From Paragemmobacter ruber (GTDB taxonomy: Bacteria; Pseudomonadota; Alphaproteobacteria; Rhodobacterales; Rhodobacteraceae): DNA of 64,000 bases. Both the position numbers and the translations under genes were made by a program. The stretch spans positions 1,302,001-1,366,000 of the forward strand of contig NZ_JAAATW010000001.1 of assembly GCF_009908315.1 (NCBI RefSeq), given 5' to 3'. Below are positions 24,168-31,909 of this stretch, piece by piece. How positions within the stretch are numbered: the stretch's first letter is position 1; each line of letters opens with the position of its first letter. Below the pieces are notes generated by a model, which did not search any database, was not told where the DNA came from, and saw only the letters and a program-made list of their open reading frames with translations.

Positions 24168-25675
24168 CCCCGCACCTGCTCGAACAGGCCGGCAGGCCCC
24201 GGCACGATCGGCATCAGGTCGGCCTCGATCCCCAGATCCGCCAAAGCCACCGCCGACAACCCCATCAGCCCGTCCGCCGCCGCAAGAAAAGCCTCCCCCG
24301 CCGCAGGGGACACCAGCCCCTCGCTCAGGGTGCGGAACTTGGCGCGATAGTCCTCACCCCCCCACGGGGCCGCGCCGCGCGGATGCGAATCCGCGACCGC
24401 CAGCTCCTGCTCGATGATCCGGCCCCCCGCCAACTGGATCACCGCCCGCGCGCCATGCGCCTTGTCAAGCGGGAGCGCCGCATCGAACCGGCGGTTCCAT
24501 CCGGCATCCTCAACCGTCTGCACCTTGCGCCAGAACGTGACAAAGGCAGGATCGGCGATGCGAACCGGGTCATAGCTCCGGTCGTGATGCCACCACCCAT
24601 CCACCAGGGCGCGCGCGAACTGGAACGGGGCGGAATGATCCAGCGTCTCGCGCGAGGCTGCGGGATCCCATTTGTCGGGATCGCCCGACCCCGATCCCAT
24701 CACCATATGGGTCATCCGCTTGGTGTAGAGTTGCACCGACACGACATCGCCCACGTCCCCCACCAGACCGTGCAACCGCAGCGCAAGGTCGATGATCGCC
24801 TGCCCGTGATACCCCGCCGAATGGGCCTTTGGCAGGGTGTCGAGGATCGCCCTGCAGGGCTGATCCGGCGCGGGCAGGGTGACCTCGCCGCCCTGGCCCT
24901 TCAGAAGCACGGCCAGAATTCCGTAATCCCCTTCATAGATCGGGGATGGCGCGCTTTCACCGCGCATCGCGCGATCCACCGCCTCGATGGCGGTCTTGCC
25001 GATATGGCCCGGCGCCGCGGCCTTCCATGTTGAAATCCGCCCCTTGCGGATCTGCCGCGTGGACAGCGACAGATGCGCGGCAAGGTTCACCGCCTCGTAG
25101 ATCACCGCCACGGGCAGGTGCAGCATCGCCCCCAGCCCCGCCGCCACGGCAGGCCCAAGATGCGCCACATGGTCGATGCGATGGGCCTGCAGGGGCAGCG
25201 CCCGCACCAGCGCGGTCTGCACCTCGTAGGCGGTGACGATCCCCCGCACCAGATCGGCCCCGCTGCGCCCCACCTGCTGCGCCACCGCCAGAAGCGGCAT
25301 GATGCAATCGGCCGGATGGCTTGAATCCAGCGCGAAATAGCTGTCGTGGAAATCCAGTTCCCGCACCGCCGTCGCGTTGGCCATCGCGGCCCATGTGCAA
25401 TCCACCTGCACCGCTGGCGGCAGCCCGATCACCCGCGCGCCCCCCGCACGCGGGAAACACAGCGCCTGCGCCCGTGCCGCCGCCACCGGCGCGCGGTTCA
25501 GCGACGCCACGGCCACCGCCATGTTGTCGATCAGCCGCCAGGCGGCCAGATCGGCCGCCGCAGGGTCCACGGGCCGCGCCGCCGCCGCCAGTTCCGCCAG
25601 CTTCCACGCCAGCTGATCCTGCGCGGCGGGCCGCGCCTCGGGGCGGCAGACGCGGACCGGGAAGGTCAGGCTCAT
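24164..25675 (-). CDS. MmgE/PrpD family protein, 2-methylcitrate dehydratase-like (PrpD-B)
   Basis: 503 residues, the longest of the five homologues here and the one closest in character to genuine PrpD: ELDFHDSYFALDSSHPADC, HRIDHVAHLGPAVAAGLG, STWKAAAPGHIGK, KAHSAGYHGQAIIDLALRL and PDKWDPAASRETLDHSAPF. The active-site Asp, two His and two Lys are in place. It could dehydrate a citrate-like hydroxy-tricarboxylate. No prpB or prpC (methylcitrate lyase/synthase) is nearby, so a propionate role is not supported. It overlaps the rhodanese start and the tctA stop by 4 nt each (ATGA), so it is coupled to the transporter. Confidence 0.9.
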   Translation of the reverse strand: MSLTFPVRVCRPEARPAAQDQLAWKLAELAAAARPVDPAAADLAAWRLIDNMAVAVASLNRAPVAAARAQALCFPRAGGARVIGLPPAVQVDCTWAAMANATAVRELDFHDSYFALDSSHPADCIMPLLAVAQQVGRSGADLVRGIVTAYEVQTALVRALPLQAHRIDHVAHLGPAVAAGLGAMLHLPVAVIYEAVNLAAHLSLSTRQIRKGRISTWKAAAPGHIGKTAIEAVDRAMRGESAPSPIYEGDYGILAVLLKGQGGEVTLPAPDQPCRAILDTLPKAHSAGYHGQAIIDLALRLHGLVGDVGDVVSVQLYTKRMTHMVMGSGSGDPDKWDPAASRETLDHSAPFQFARALVDGWWHHDRSYDPVRIADPAFVTFWRKVQTVEDAGWNRRFDAALPLDKAHGARAVIQLAGGRIIEQELAVADSHPRGAAPWGGEDYRAKFRTLSEGLVSPAAGEAFLAAADGLMGLSAVALADLGIEADLMPIVPGPAGLFEQVRG

Positions 25676-27180
25676 CCCTGCGCCCCTTCCGCGACCTTCT
25701 TCGCCGCCTTGCGCGCCACAAGGATATCGCGCACCGCCGACCCGACCAGGAACAACACTGCCGCACTCAGCAGCCCGAGCGAGATCGGGGTCTCCCAGAA
25801 GATGCGGTGATCGCCCGCCGTCAGTTCCAGCGACCGGCGATAATTCGCCTCGACCAGATAGCCCAGCACAAGTCCGAGGACCAAAGGCAGGAACGGAAAG
25901 CCGAACACCCGCAAGAGATAGCCAACCACCCCGAACAGAAGGACCAGATACAGGTCATAGGTGGAATTGTGGATCGAATAGATCCCCGAAAACACCAGCG
26001 CAAAGATCGCCGCCATCAGATAGGGCTTTGGCCGGTTCACCAGCCACAGCGCCGGGGTCATCATCAGGATGCCAAGGAAAAGCTGCGAGATATTGGCCAC
26101 CGCAAGCCCGCCGAACAGGCCATAGACGAATTCGGGTTCCTTCTGGAACAGCATCGGCCCCGGCGTCAGCCCATGGATCAGCATCCCCCCCATCAGAATG
26201 GCGGCCGAGTTCGACCCCGGGATGCCAAAGCTCAGCACCGGCACCAGCGCCGTGCAGGCAACGGCGTTGTTCGCCGCCTCGGGCGCGGCGATGCCCTCTT
26301 CCGACCCCTTGCCGAATTTTTCGGGCTCTGACGACCAGCGCTTCGCCTCGTTATAGGACATGAAGGCCGCGATGGATCCGCCAGCGCCCGGCATGACGCC
26401 TTCAAAGATGCCGACGCCGCTGCCGATCCCCTGCGCCTTCCAAAGCTTGCGCCATGTCTTGAAGCTGGGCAGCTTGATCCGCGTCTGCTTGCCGTCGGTC
26501 TTGCCCCAATCGGGCGTGTTCGCCGTCATCATCAGTTCTGACATGGCGAACACGCCGACCATCACGATCACATATTCGATCCCGGTCAGCAGTTCCGGCT
26601 CGCCAAAGGTGAAGCGGGTCACACCCGACAGGGGATCGGTCCCGATGGTGGCGATCATCAGCCCCAGCGTGGCCGCCATCATGCCCTTGATCAGCGACCC
26701 GTTCGACAGCGACACGATCACCGACAGCCCAAGGATGCCCAGCGCGAAATAGGCCGGGAAGTTGAAGGCCAGCGCCACGCGCGACAGGGGTTCGGTGAAC
26801 ACGATCAGGAAGATCAGCCCGATCAACCCGCCGATCACCCCCGATTGCAGCGAAATGCCCAAGGCCTCGCCGCCCCGCCCCTCGCGGTGCATGTAGTAGC
26901 CGTCCACCACCGTCGCCGCCGCCGCATTGGTGCCGGGCGTGTTGATCAGGATGGCCGGGATCGACCCGCCATATTCCGCCCCCACATAGGTGGCCCCCAG
27001 CAGAACGATGGCCGTGATCGGATCCATCCCATAGGTGAAGGGCAGCAGAAGCGCCAGCGCGATGGACGGGGAAATCCCCGGCAGCGCGCCCCCGATGATG
27101 CCCCAGGCCACCCCGCCGATCGCGGCAAAGATCGCCGGCGTCGTCGTAAGCACGTTGAAGGCGGTGGAAATACCGTCCAT
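25672..27180 (-). CDS. tctA: Tripartite tricarboxylate transporter permease TctA
   Basis: 502-residue large membrane subunit of a TTT-family secondary transporter. Family signatures: GVAWGIIGGALPGISPSIAL near residue 25 and GVMPGAGGSIAAFMSYNEAKR near residue 265, the two ALPG/GxxPGxGG loops of the duplicated fold, plus SFGIPGSNSAAILMGGM. About 10-12 hydrophobic segments. It works with TctB and the periplasmic TctC to import carboxylates with H+ or Na+. It is followed directly, with overlap, by PrpD-B. Confidence 0.95.
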   Translation of the reverse strand: MDGISTAFNVLTTTPAIFAAIGGVAWGIIGGALPGISPSIALALLLPFTYGMDPITAIVLLGATYVGAEYGGSIPAILINTPGTNAAAATVVDGYYMHREGRGGEALGISLQSGVIGGLIGLIFLIVFTEPLSRVALAFNFPAYFALGILGLSVIVSLSNGSLIKGMMAATLGLMIATIGTDPLSGVTRFTFGEPELLTGIEYVIVMVGVFAMSELMMTANTPDWGKTDGKQTRIKLPSFKTWRKLWKAQGIGSGVGIFEGVMPGAGGSIAAFMSYNEAKRWSSEPEKFGKGSEEGIAAPEAANNAVACTALVPVLSFGIPGSNSAAILMGGMLIHGLTPGPMLFQKEPEFVYGLFGGLAVANISQLFLGILMMTPALWLVNRPKPYLMAAIFALVFSGIYSIHNSTYDLYLVLLFGVVGYLLRVFGFPFLPLVLGLVLGYLVEANYRRSLELTAGDHRIFWETPISLGLLSAAVLFLVGSAVRDILVARKAAKKVAEGAQG

Positions 27181-27213
27181 GTCGTCAGACCTTTTCAGAT
27201 TGGGGAAAGGGGA

Positions 27214-27756
27214 TCAGCCCAGAAGCGAAGGCCAGAGCCCCGCAGGCAGCGGGATCGCCAGAAGCTTTACGAACAGCAGGTAGTAAACCAAGGCCACAAC
27301 CACGGCCACGCCCAGCGTGTAAAGCCCGGCCCGCGCGCCGATATAGACCGCCGTTCCCGCCACCAGCAGCGTGGCGCTCAGCACATAGCCCAGCCACGGC
27401 AGGATCAGCAGGTAGACGATGCCGATCACCACAACGCCCGCCGCCTTCAGATGCTCTTGGCGGGTGAAGCGGATGCCCTCTTCCTCGGGGCGTTCGGGCG
27501 CGACCGTGGCCGCCGCCCTGCGCGCGGCCCGCAGGAACATCGCCTCGATCAACAGCGCGCGCAGGATAAGCAGGACGCTGAAGAGGATCATGGCAACGGC
27601 CAGCATCCGCGGCAGGGCGGCGGCGTTCACCACCCCGTCCAGCGGACTGATCGGAATGTCGCCGGCGGCCCGCCAGTACCACACGCCCAAAGCCAGGGCC
27701 GCAAGCCCGATCCACACATCGCGCGGAATACGGAAACGGATCGCCGACGACTGCAT
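27214..27756 (-). CDS. tctB: Tripartite tricarboxylate transporter small membrane subunit TctB
   Basis: 180 residues with four hydrophobic segments (WIGLAALALGVWYW, AVAMILFSVLLILRALL, AGVVVIGIVYLLILPWLGYV and LGVAVVVALVYYLLFVKLL), the TctB arrangement. The ATG at 27756 follows GGAGGG at ideal spacing; a GTG one codon upstream is the alternative. The C-terminal KLLAIPLPAGLWP is typical of the family. Lies between tctC (15-nt gap) and tctA (33-nt gap). Confidence 0.92.
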   Translation of the reverse strand: MQSSAIRFRIPRDVWIGLAALALGVWYWRAAGDIPISPLDGVVNAAALPRMLAVAMILFSVLLILRALLIEAMFLRAARRAAATVAPERPEEEGIRFTRQEHLKAAGVVVIGIVYLLILPWLGYVLSATLLVAGTAVYIGARAGLYTLGVAVVVALVYYLLFVKLLAIPLPAGLWPSLLG

Positions 27757-27771
27757 CACATATCCCTCCGC

Positions 27772-28746
27772 TTACTGTTGCAGGATGCCGTACTGGATCA
27801 GGAAGGCCTTCTGCTCTTCGGCAAAGGCGGCGAGGAACGGCTCATACTCGGCAGCGGGCATCAGCCGGGGGATCAGGCTCTGCTCCATGTACCAGGCCTT
27901 GAAATCGGGGTCCTCCAGCACCTTTGCGATACCCGCAGCCCAGAGATCCTTCACCTCTTGCGGCAACCCTTTCGGCCCGGCGATCCCACGGAATTTCGTC
28001 ACCACCAGATCGACGCCCTGTTCGCGCGCCGTCTGCAGGTCGGGCAGGTTCGGCAGGCGCTCTTCGGTATAGGACGCCAGCAGGCGGATTTCCCCGGCCT
28101 CGATCTGCGGGCCCAGTTCCTGGATCTCGCCGATCGCCACCGCCACCGTGCCGTTCAGCACGGAGATCAGCAGTTCACCGCCGCCGTCATGCGTGATCAC
28201 GGGCGAGGTCACGCCGGTGATCTCCTTGAACTGCTCCATCACCTGCCGGTCCAGCGATCCGGGCGTCGTCACGCCAAACGGCACCGACGTCGGGTCGGCC
28301 TTGGCCGCCTCGATCAGGTCGGCCAGCGTCTGATAGGGGCTGTCGGCCTTCACGAACACGATCTGCGGATCAAGGAACACGTTCACCACGCCTTCCATGT
28401 CGGTGAAGTCATATTCCGGGTTCGAAAGCAGCGACGTGTTGATGTAGGTGGGCGTCGTGCCATAGAAGATCGACCCGTCCGCAGGCGAAGTGGCCAGCTT
28501 CGCCATGGCATTGGCACCCGAACCCCCGGTCACGTTCTCGACCACGAAGTTCACGCCCATCGCCTTGCCCAGAAAACCCGACATCTCGCGCAGGAACACA
28601 TCGGTCCCGCCGCCCGCCGACGAATGGGTGACCAGCGTCACCGTGTCATGCGGATAGTCCTGCGCGGAAACCGCCCCCGCCACACCGAACGACAGTCCGG
28701 CGGACAGGATCGCGGCACCCGCGATTCGCCCCAATTCAAAACGCAT
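27772..28746 (-). CDS. tctC: Tripartite tricarboxylate transporter substrate-binding protein TctC
   Basis: 324-residue periplasmic binding protein of the Bug/TctC family. The ATG at 28746 follows GGAGGAG and starts a signal peptide that ends AVSAQDYP, cleaved about residue 27. The hallmark GGGTDVFLREMSGFLG and VVENVTGGSGANAMAKLA are the two carboxylate-binding loops, with PSLDRQ-type GVTTPGSLDRQVM further on. First gene of the six-gene operon. The divergent PrpD-C start is 152 nt away with a GntR-like site between them. Homologues bind citrate, tricarballylate, dicarboxylates or nicotinate-like acids, so the ligand is open. Confidence 0.93.
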   Translation of the reverse strand: MRFELGRIAGAAILSAGLSFGVAGAVSAQDYPHDTVTLVTHSSAGGGTDVFLREMSGFLGKAMGVNFVVENVTGGSGANAMAKLATSPADGSIFYGTTPTYINTSLLSNPEYDFTDMEGVVNVFLDPQIVFVKADSPYQTLADLIEAAKADPTSVPFGVTTPGSLDRQVMEQFKEITGVTSPVITHDGGGELLISVLNGTVAVAIGEIQELGPQIEAGEIRLLASYTEERLPNLPDLQTAREQGVDLVVTKFRGIAGPKGLPQEVKDLWAAGIAKVLEDPDFKAWYMEQSLIPRLMPAAEYEPFLAAFAEEQKAFLIQYGILQQ

Positions 28747-28856
28747 CTTCTCTCCTCCCATGCCGAAACCTACAGCCCCACTCCGCTGCCCATTCCGGAC
28801 AGTCCCCCACGGACAACGGTGGCTGTTGCGCTTCATCCTGCACCGATCTATCAAAA

Positions 28857-28873
28857 TGTCAATCGTAGACAAT
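28857..28873. promoter_or_regulatory. Candidate GntR operator between tctC and PrpD-C
   Basis: TGTC (28857-28860) and GACA (28868-28871) form a short dyad containing GTAGACAAT at 28865-28873. This matches, with one change, GTTGACAAT at 31135-31143 in front of the second GntR gene. It lies in the divergent gap between tctC (28746) and PrpD-C (28899). It suggests that the same regulator controls both divergent units. Confidence 0.45.
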
Positions 28874-28898
28874 CTGCGATCTGCAAAAGAGGCCCCGC

Positions 28899-30260
28899 AT
28901 GTCCTGCCCACAGACCGCCCGCGTCGCCGATCACATCGCCACCGCCCTTGCCACCCCCCTCCCGCCCGAGGTGGAGGAAAAGGCAAGGCTCCACCTTCTC
29001 GACACGCTGGCCGCCATCCTGTCGGGCGGGCATCTGCCCGCAGGCATCGCCGGGGCGCGCCTCGCCCGGCGTCTGGGTGGCCCGGCCGAGGCGCTGGTGA
29101 TCGGCTCCGACACCCTTGCCGGGGCTCCGCAGGCGGCGCTGGCCAATGCCATGGCCGCCCATGCCGACGAAACCGATGACAGCCATGTCGGCGGCCGCTT
29201 TCACCCCGGTTGCGCCATCGTCCCTGCCGCGCTGGCCATGGCCGAAACGCAAGGCGCAGGCGGCACCGCGCTGTTGCGCGCGATCACGCTTGGCTACGAT
29301 ATCGGGGCCCGCGCCGTCATGGCGCTGGGCGTCCGCTCGGCCGATACCGCGCGCTTTTCCACCCATACGATCGGCGGCAATTTCGGCGCCACCGCCGCCG
29401 CCGCCGCCCTTGCCGGGCTGGGCACACGCGGGGTGATGCACGCCCTTTCTTACGCCGTGCAACAGACCTCGGGCGTCCCCTACTGGCGGCGCGACGCCGA
29501 CCATATCGAAAAGGCGTTCGATTTCGGCGGCCTTGGCGCGCGCAACGGCGTGATGGCCGCGCTGATGGTGCAGGAAGGCTGGACCGCCGTCGAAGGCGTG
29601 CTGACCGGCACGCCCTCCTACCTTTCTGCCTTCGCCGAAATGCCGCAACCTGACGCGCTGACCGATGGCCTCGGCACCCGCTACGAAATCATGGGGGCTG
29701 CGATCAAGAAATGGTGCGTCGGCTCCCCCATCCAGGCCGCGCTCGATTCGGTCATCGCCCTGATCGAGGCGCACGCGCTGACCGCCGATGACGTGGCCGA
29801 ACTGCGCGCCATCATGCCCGATGACCGCCTGCACATCGTCGATAACCGCGACATGCCCGATGTCTGCCTGCAGCATCTTCTGGCCATCGCCCTGATCGAC
29901 GGCACGGTGGGCTTTGCCGCCGCTCATGACCGCGCGCGCATGGCCGATCCCGCCATCCTCGCCCTGCGCAGCCGCATGAAAGCCATTCCAAGCAAGGACT
30001 TGACAGAAGCAAGACCACCCCGGCAGGCGATCATCGAGATCGACACGAAGGATGGACGCAGCCTGCGCCATCACACCCGCGCGGTGCTTGGCACGCCCGC
30101 CAATCCGATGACCCGCGCGCAGGTCGTGGCGAAGGCGCGCGATCTGATCGAACCCGATCTCGGCCCCGCGCTGACCGGCGCCCTGATCGACGCCATCCTC
30201 CAGATCGACCGCCTGCCCGACATCCGCGCCCTGCGCCCGCTCCTGGGCGCTGCCGGCTAA
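28899..30260 (+). CDS. MmgE/PrpD family protein (PrpD-C)
   Basis: 453 residues. Superfamily core: HADETDDSHVGGRFHPGCAIVP (Asp and His), RFSTHTIGGNFGATAAAAAL (His), DHIEKAFDFGGLGARNG (Lys) and MGAAIKKWCVGSPIQAALD (Lys). It looks catalytically complete. It is more distant from the other four than PrpD-D and PrpD-E are from each other. Single gene, divergent from tctC and convergent with the SDR gene at 30296; the GC-rich hairpin at 30263-30288 separates them. Start ATG at 28899, with AGAGG upstream. Confidence 0.9.
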   Translation: MSCPQTARVADHIATALATPLPPEVEEKARLHLLDTLAAILSGGHLPAGIAGARLARRLGGPAEALVIGSDTLAGAPQAALANAMAAHADETDDSHVGGRFHPGCAIVPAALAMAETQGAGGTALLRAITLGYDIGARAVMALGVRSADTARFSTHTIGGNFGATAAAAALAGLGTRGVMHALSYAVQQTSGVPYWRRDADHIEKAFDFGGLGARNGVMAALMVQEGWTAVEGVLTGTPSYLSAFAEMPQPDALTDGLGTRYEIMGAAIKKWCVGSPIQAALDSVIALIEAHALTADDVAELRAIMPDDRLHIVDNRDMPDVCLQHLLAIALIDGTVGFAAAHDRARMADPAILALRSRMKAIPSKDLTEARPPRQAIIEIDTKDGRSLRHHTRAVLGTPANPMTRAQVVAKARDLIEPDLGPALTGALIDAILQIDRLPDIRALRPLLGAAG

Positions 30261-30262
30261 GG

Positions 30263-30288
30263 GCGGGGGGGGCAACAGCCCCCCCCGC
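30263..30288. terminator. GC-rich hairpin between convergent PrpD-C and SDR genes
   Basis: Perfect 10-bp arms (GC followed by eight G at 30263-30272; eight C then GC at 30279-30288) with a 6-nt loop. Bidirectional position between stops at 30260 and 30296. No T-run, so termination efficiency is uncertain. Confidence 0.65.
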
Positions 30289-30295
30289 ACCCCCC

Positions 30296-31057
30296 TCAGG
30301 GCATATACATCCCGCCGCTCACATGCACCGTCTGCCCGGTCATGAACCGCGCCTCCGGCATGCAGAGCGACAGGATGACAAAGGCCGCCTCGTCAATCTC
30401 GCCCTCACGCCCCAGGATCGGGCCGCCCGATCCCATCTCGGGCGAGGCGCCCGATGTGGCCGACCGCTTGCCGCCAATCTTGCCCGGCGCCACGCAATTG
30501 GCGGTGATGTTGCGGTCCGCGAATTCCACCGCGATGGATTTCGTCAGCCCGATCAGCCCCGCCTTCCCCGCCGCCACATGCGCCCGCCGCTTGGCGCCCA
30601 CATGGGCCGACACGCCACCCAGATTGATCACCGTGCCGCCGCCACGCTCCACCATGCTACGCAGCGCCTCGCGGCTGCACAGAAAGGCCCCGTCCATGAT
30701 CACCGAATTGGTCTGCCGCCACTCCTCCAGCGTCATCTCCAGAAACGGCTTCTCGCCCCGGATGGCGGCGTTGTTGATCAGGATGTCCACCCCGCCAAAC
30801 GCCTTGCGCGCCACATCGAACACGGCCATCACCTCGGCCTCGACGGTGACATCCCCCAGCGCCACGGCGGCGCGCCCGCCCATGGCGCGGATCTCTGCCG
30901 CCACCGCCTCCACCTCGTCCCGCGATTGCCGCGCATGGACGACGACATCCGCCCCCGCCTGCGCCAGGCCCAGCGCCACGGCCCGCCCGATCCGGCGCGA
31001 TGCCCCCGTGACCATGGCCACCTTGCCCTGCAACGGCCTGTCGGTCCTGTTCAACAT
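30296..31057 (-). CDS. SDR family oxidoreductase without the catalytic Tyr
   Basis: 253-residue short-chain dehydrogenase/reductase. The Rossmann glycine motif VTGASRRIGRAVALG is near residue 15, LINNAAIRGEKPF follows, and the end is RFMTGQTVHVSGGMYMP. The start at 31057 follows AGGGAGG. In the active-site stretch GGVSAHVGAKRRAHVAAGKAGL, the Ser and Lys are present but the YxxxK Tyr position is Val, with His next to it. This is seen in a subset of SDRs, but it makes ordinary NAD(P)-dependent carbonyl reduction doubtful. Divergent from the second GntR regulator, with the operator-like dyad 31125-31150 between them. Confidence 0.88.
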   Translation of the reverse strand: MLNRTDRPLQGKVAMVTGASRRIGRAVALGLAQAGADVVVHARQSRDEVEAVAAEIRAMGGRAAVALGDVTVEAEVMAVFDVARKAFGGVDILINNAAIRGEKPFLEMTLEEWRQTNSVIMDGAFLCSREALRSMVERGGGTVINLGGVSAHVGAKRRAHVAAGKAGLIGLTKSIAVEFADRNITANCVAPGKIGGKRSATSGASPEMGSGGPILGREGEIDEAAFVILSLCMPEARFMTGQTVHVSGGMYMP

Positions 31058-31124
31058 TCCCATCCTCCCTGATGCCCGGCGCGCCACATCCCGCGCGCGA
31101 TCCGTCACCTTTCACTTGCGCATC

Positions 31125-31150
31125 ATTGCCAATTGTTGACAATAGGCAAT
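31125..31150. promoter_or_regulatory. 26-bp near-perfect dyad, likely GntR operator
   Basis: Outer arms ATTGCC (31125-31130) and GGCAAT (31145-31150) flank inner arms ATTGT (31132-31136) and ACAAT (31139-31143) around a TG centre. Only the centre and one symmetric pair break the symmetry. It lies between the divergent SDR (start 31057) and GntR (start 31202) genes. The inner GTTGACAAT nearly repeats at 28865-28873. Confidence 0.65.
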
Positions 31151-31201
31151 AACAAGGCACGGCAAGGCAAGGCAGCCGGCACAGAGTTTCGGAGAAAAGG
31201 T

Positions 31202-31909
31202 ATGGCAATGATCGCGCGCGGTTCCCTCGACACATCCGAAGCCCTCGACGTGCTTCGCACGTCATCCCTCACCCGCGTGGTGCAAGAGGAAATCGAACGC
31301 ATCATCCTCTCCGGTGCCTATGCGCCGGGCGAGAAGCTGAACGAAAAGACCCTCGCCGATCAGCTCGGCGTCAGCCGCGGCCCGGTGCGCGAGGCGTTTC
31401 AGGCGCTTCACGTGCGCGGTCTGGTCGAGATGATCCCCAATCGCGGCGTCTTCGTGCAGCGCATCTCGCGCCATGACGCGGTGGCGATCTACGATGTGCG
31501 CGCTGGCCTCTTCGGCACCGCCTGCCGCCTTCTGGCCGAACGCATTACGACAGCCCAGAGCGCAGAACTCCACGCCCTGATCGCCCAGATGGACGTGGCC
31601 GGAAAGAAGCGCGACCTTGATGCCTATTTCCCGCTGAACATCGCCTTTCACACGGCCATCGTTACCGGCACCGACAACCGGATCCTGTCGGAAACCTATT
31701 TCGGCCTTGTCTCGCGGCTGCAGCTGTTCCGTGCGCGCGGCCTTGTCCATGGCGGCGGGTTCGAATCCTCCAACATCGAACACCGCGCCATCGTGACCGC
31801 GCTGGATGATCGCAACCCGCATGCCGCCTTCGAGGCGGGCTTCGCCCATGTGCAGGCCGGCAAGGCGCGCATCCTCGCTTCGGGCGATCCGCAACAGGGC
31901 CGGACATGA
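31202..31909 (+). CDS. GntR family transcriptional regulator (FCD type), second copy
   Basis: 235 residues. Winged helix about 20-90: VQEEIERIILSGAYAPGEKL, DQLGVSRGPVREAFQALHVR and MIPNRGVFVQRIS. FCD domain about 100-225: AIYDVRAGLFGTACRLLAER, NIAFHTAIVTGTDN and EHRAIVTALDDRNPHAAFE. The ATG at 31202 is preceded by GGAGAAAAGGT. It overlaps the PrpD-D start by 4 nt and so leads the operon GntR-PrpD-D-PrpD-E-TauE. It differs clearly from the GntR at 17693. Confidence 0.9.
   Translation: MAMIARGSLDTSEALDVLRTSSLTRVVQEEIERIILSGAYAPGEKLNEKTLADQLGVSRGPVREAFQALHVRGLVEMIPNRGVFVQRISRHDAVAIYDVRAGLFGTACRLLAERITTAQSAELHALIAQMDVAGKKRDLDAYFPLNIAFHTAIVTGTDNRILSETYFGLVSRLQLFRARGLVHGGGFESSNIEHRAIVTALDDRNPHAAFEAGFAHVQAGKARILASGDPQQGRT

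Noticed and set aside
26845-29100. 751-codon plus-strand frame opposite tctABC
   Set aside because: Antisense to the transporter genes; composition is Arg/His/Gln-rich and it ends inside another gene.
21139-30260. Methylcitrate cycle (prpBCD) operon
   Set aside because: PrpD-like proteins are present, but there is no methylcitrate synthase, methylisocitrate lyase, AcnD or PrpE.
30263-30288. Riboswitch or attenuator
   Set aside because: It is a simple G8/C8 hairpin between convergent stops and no downstream gene on either strand could be controlled by it.
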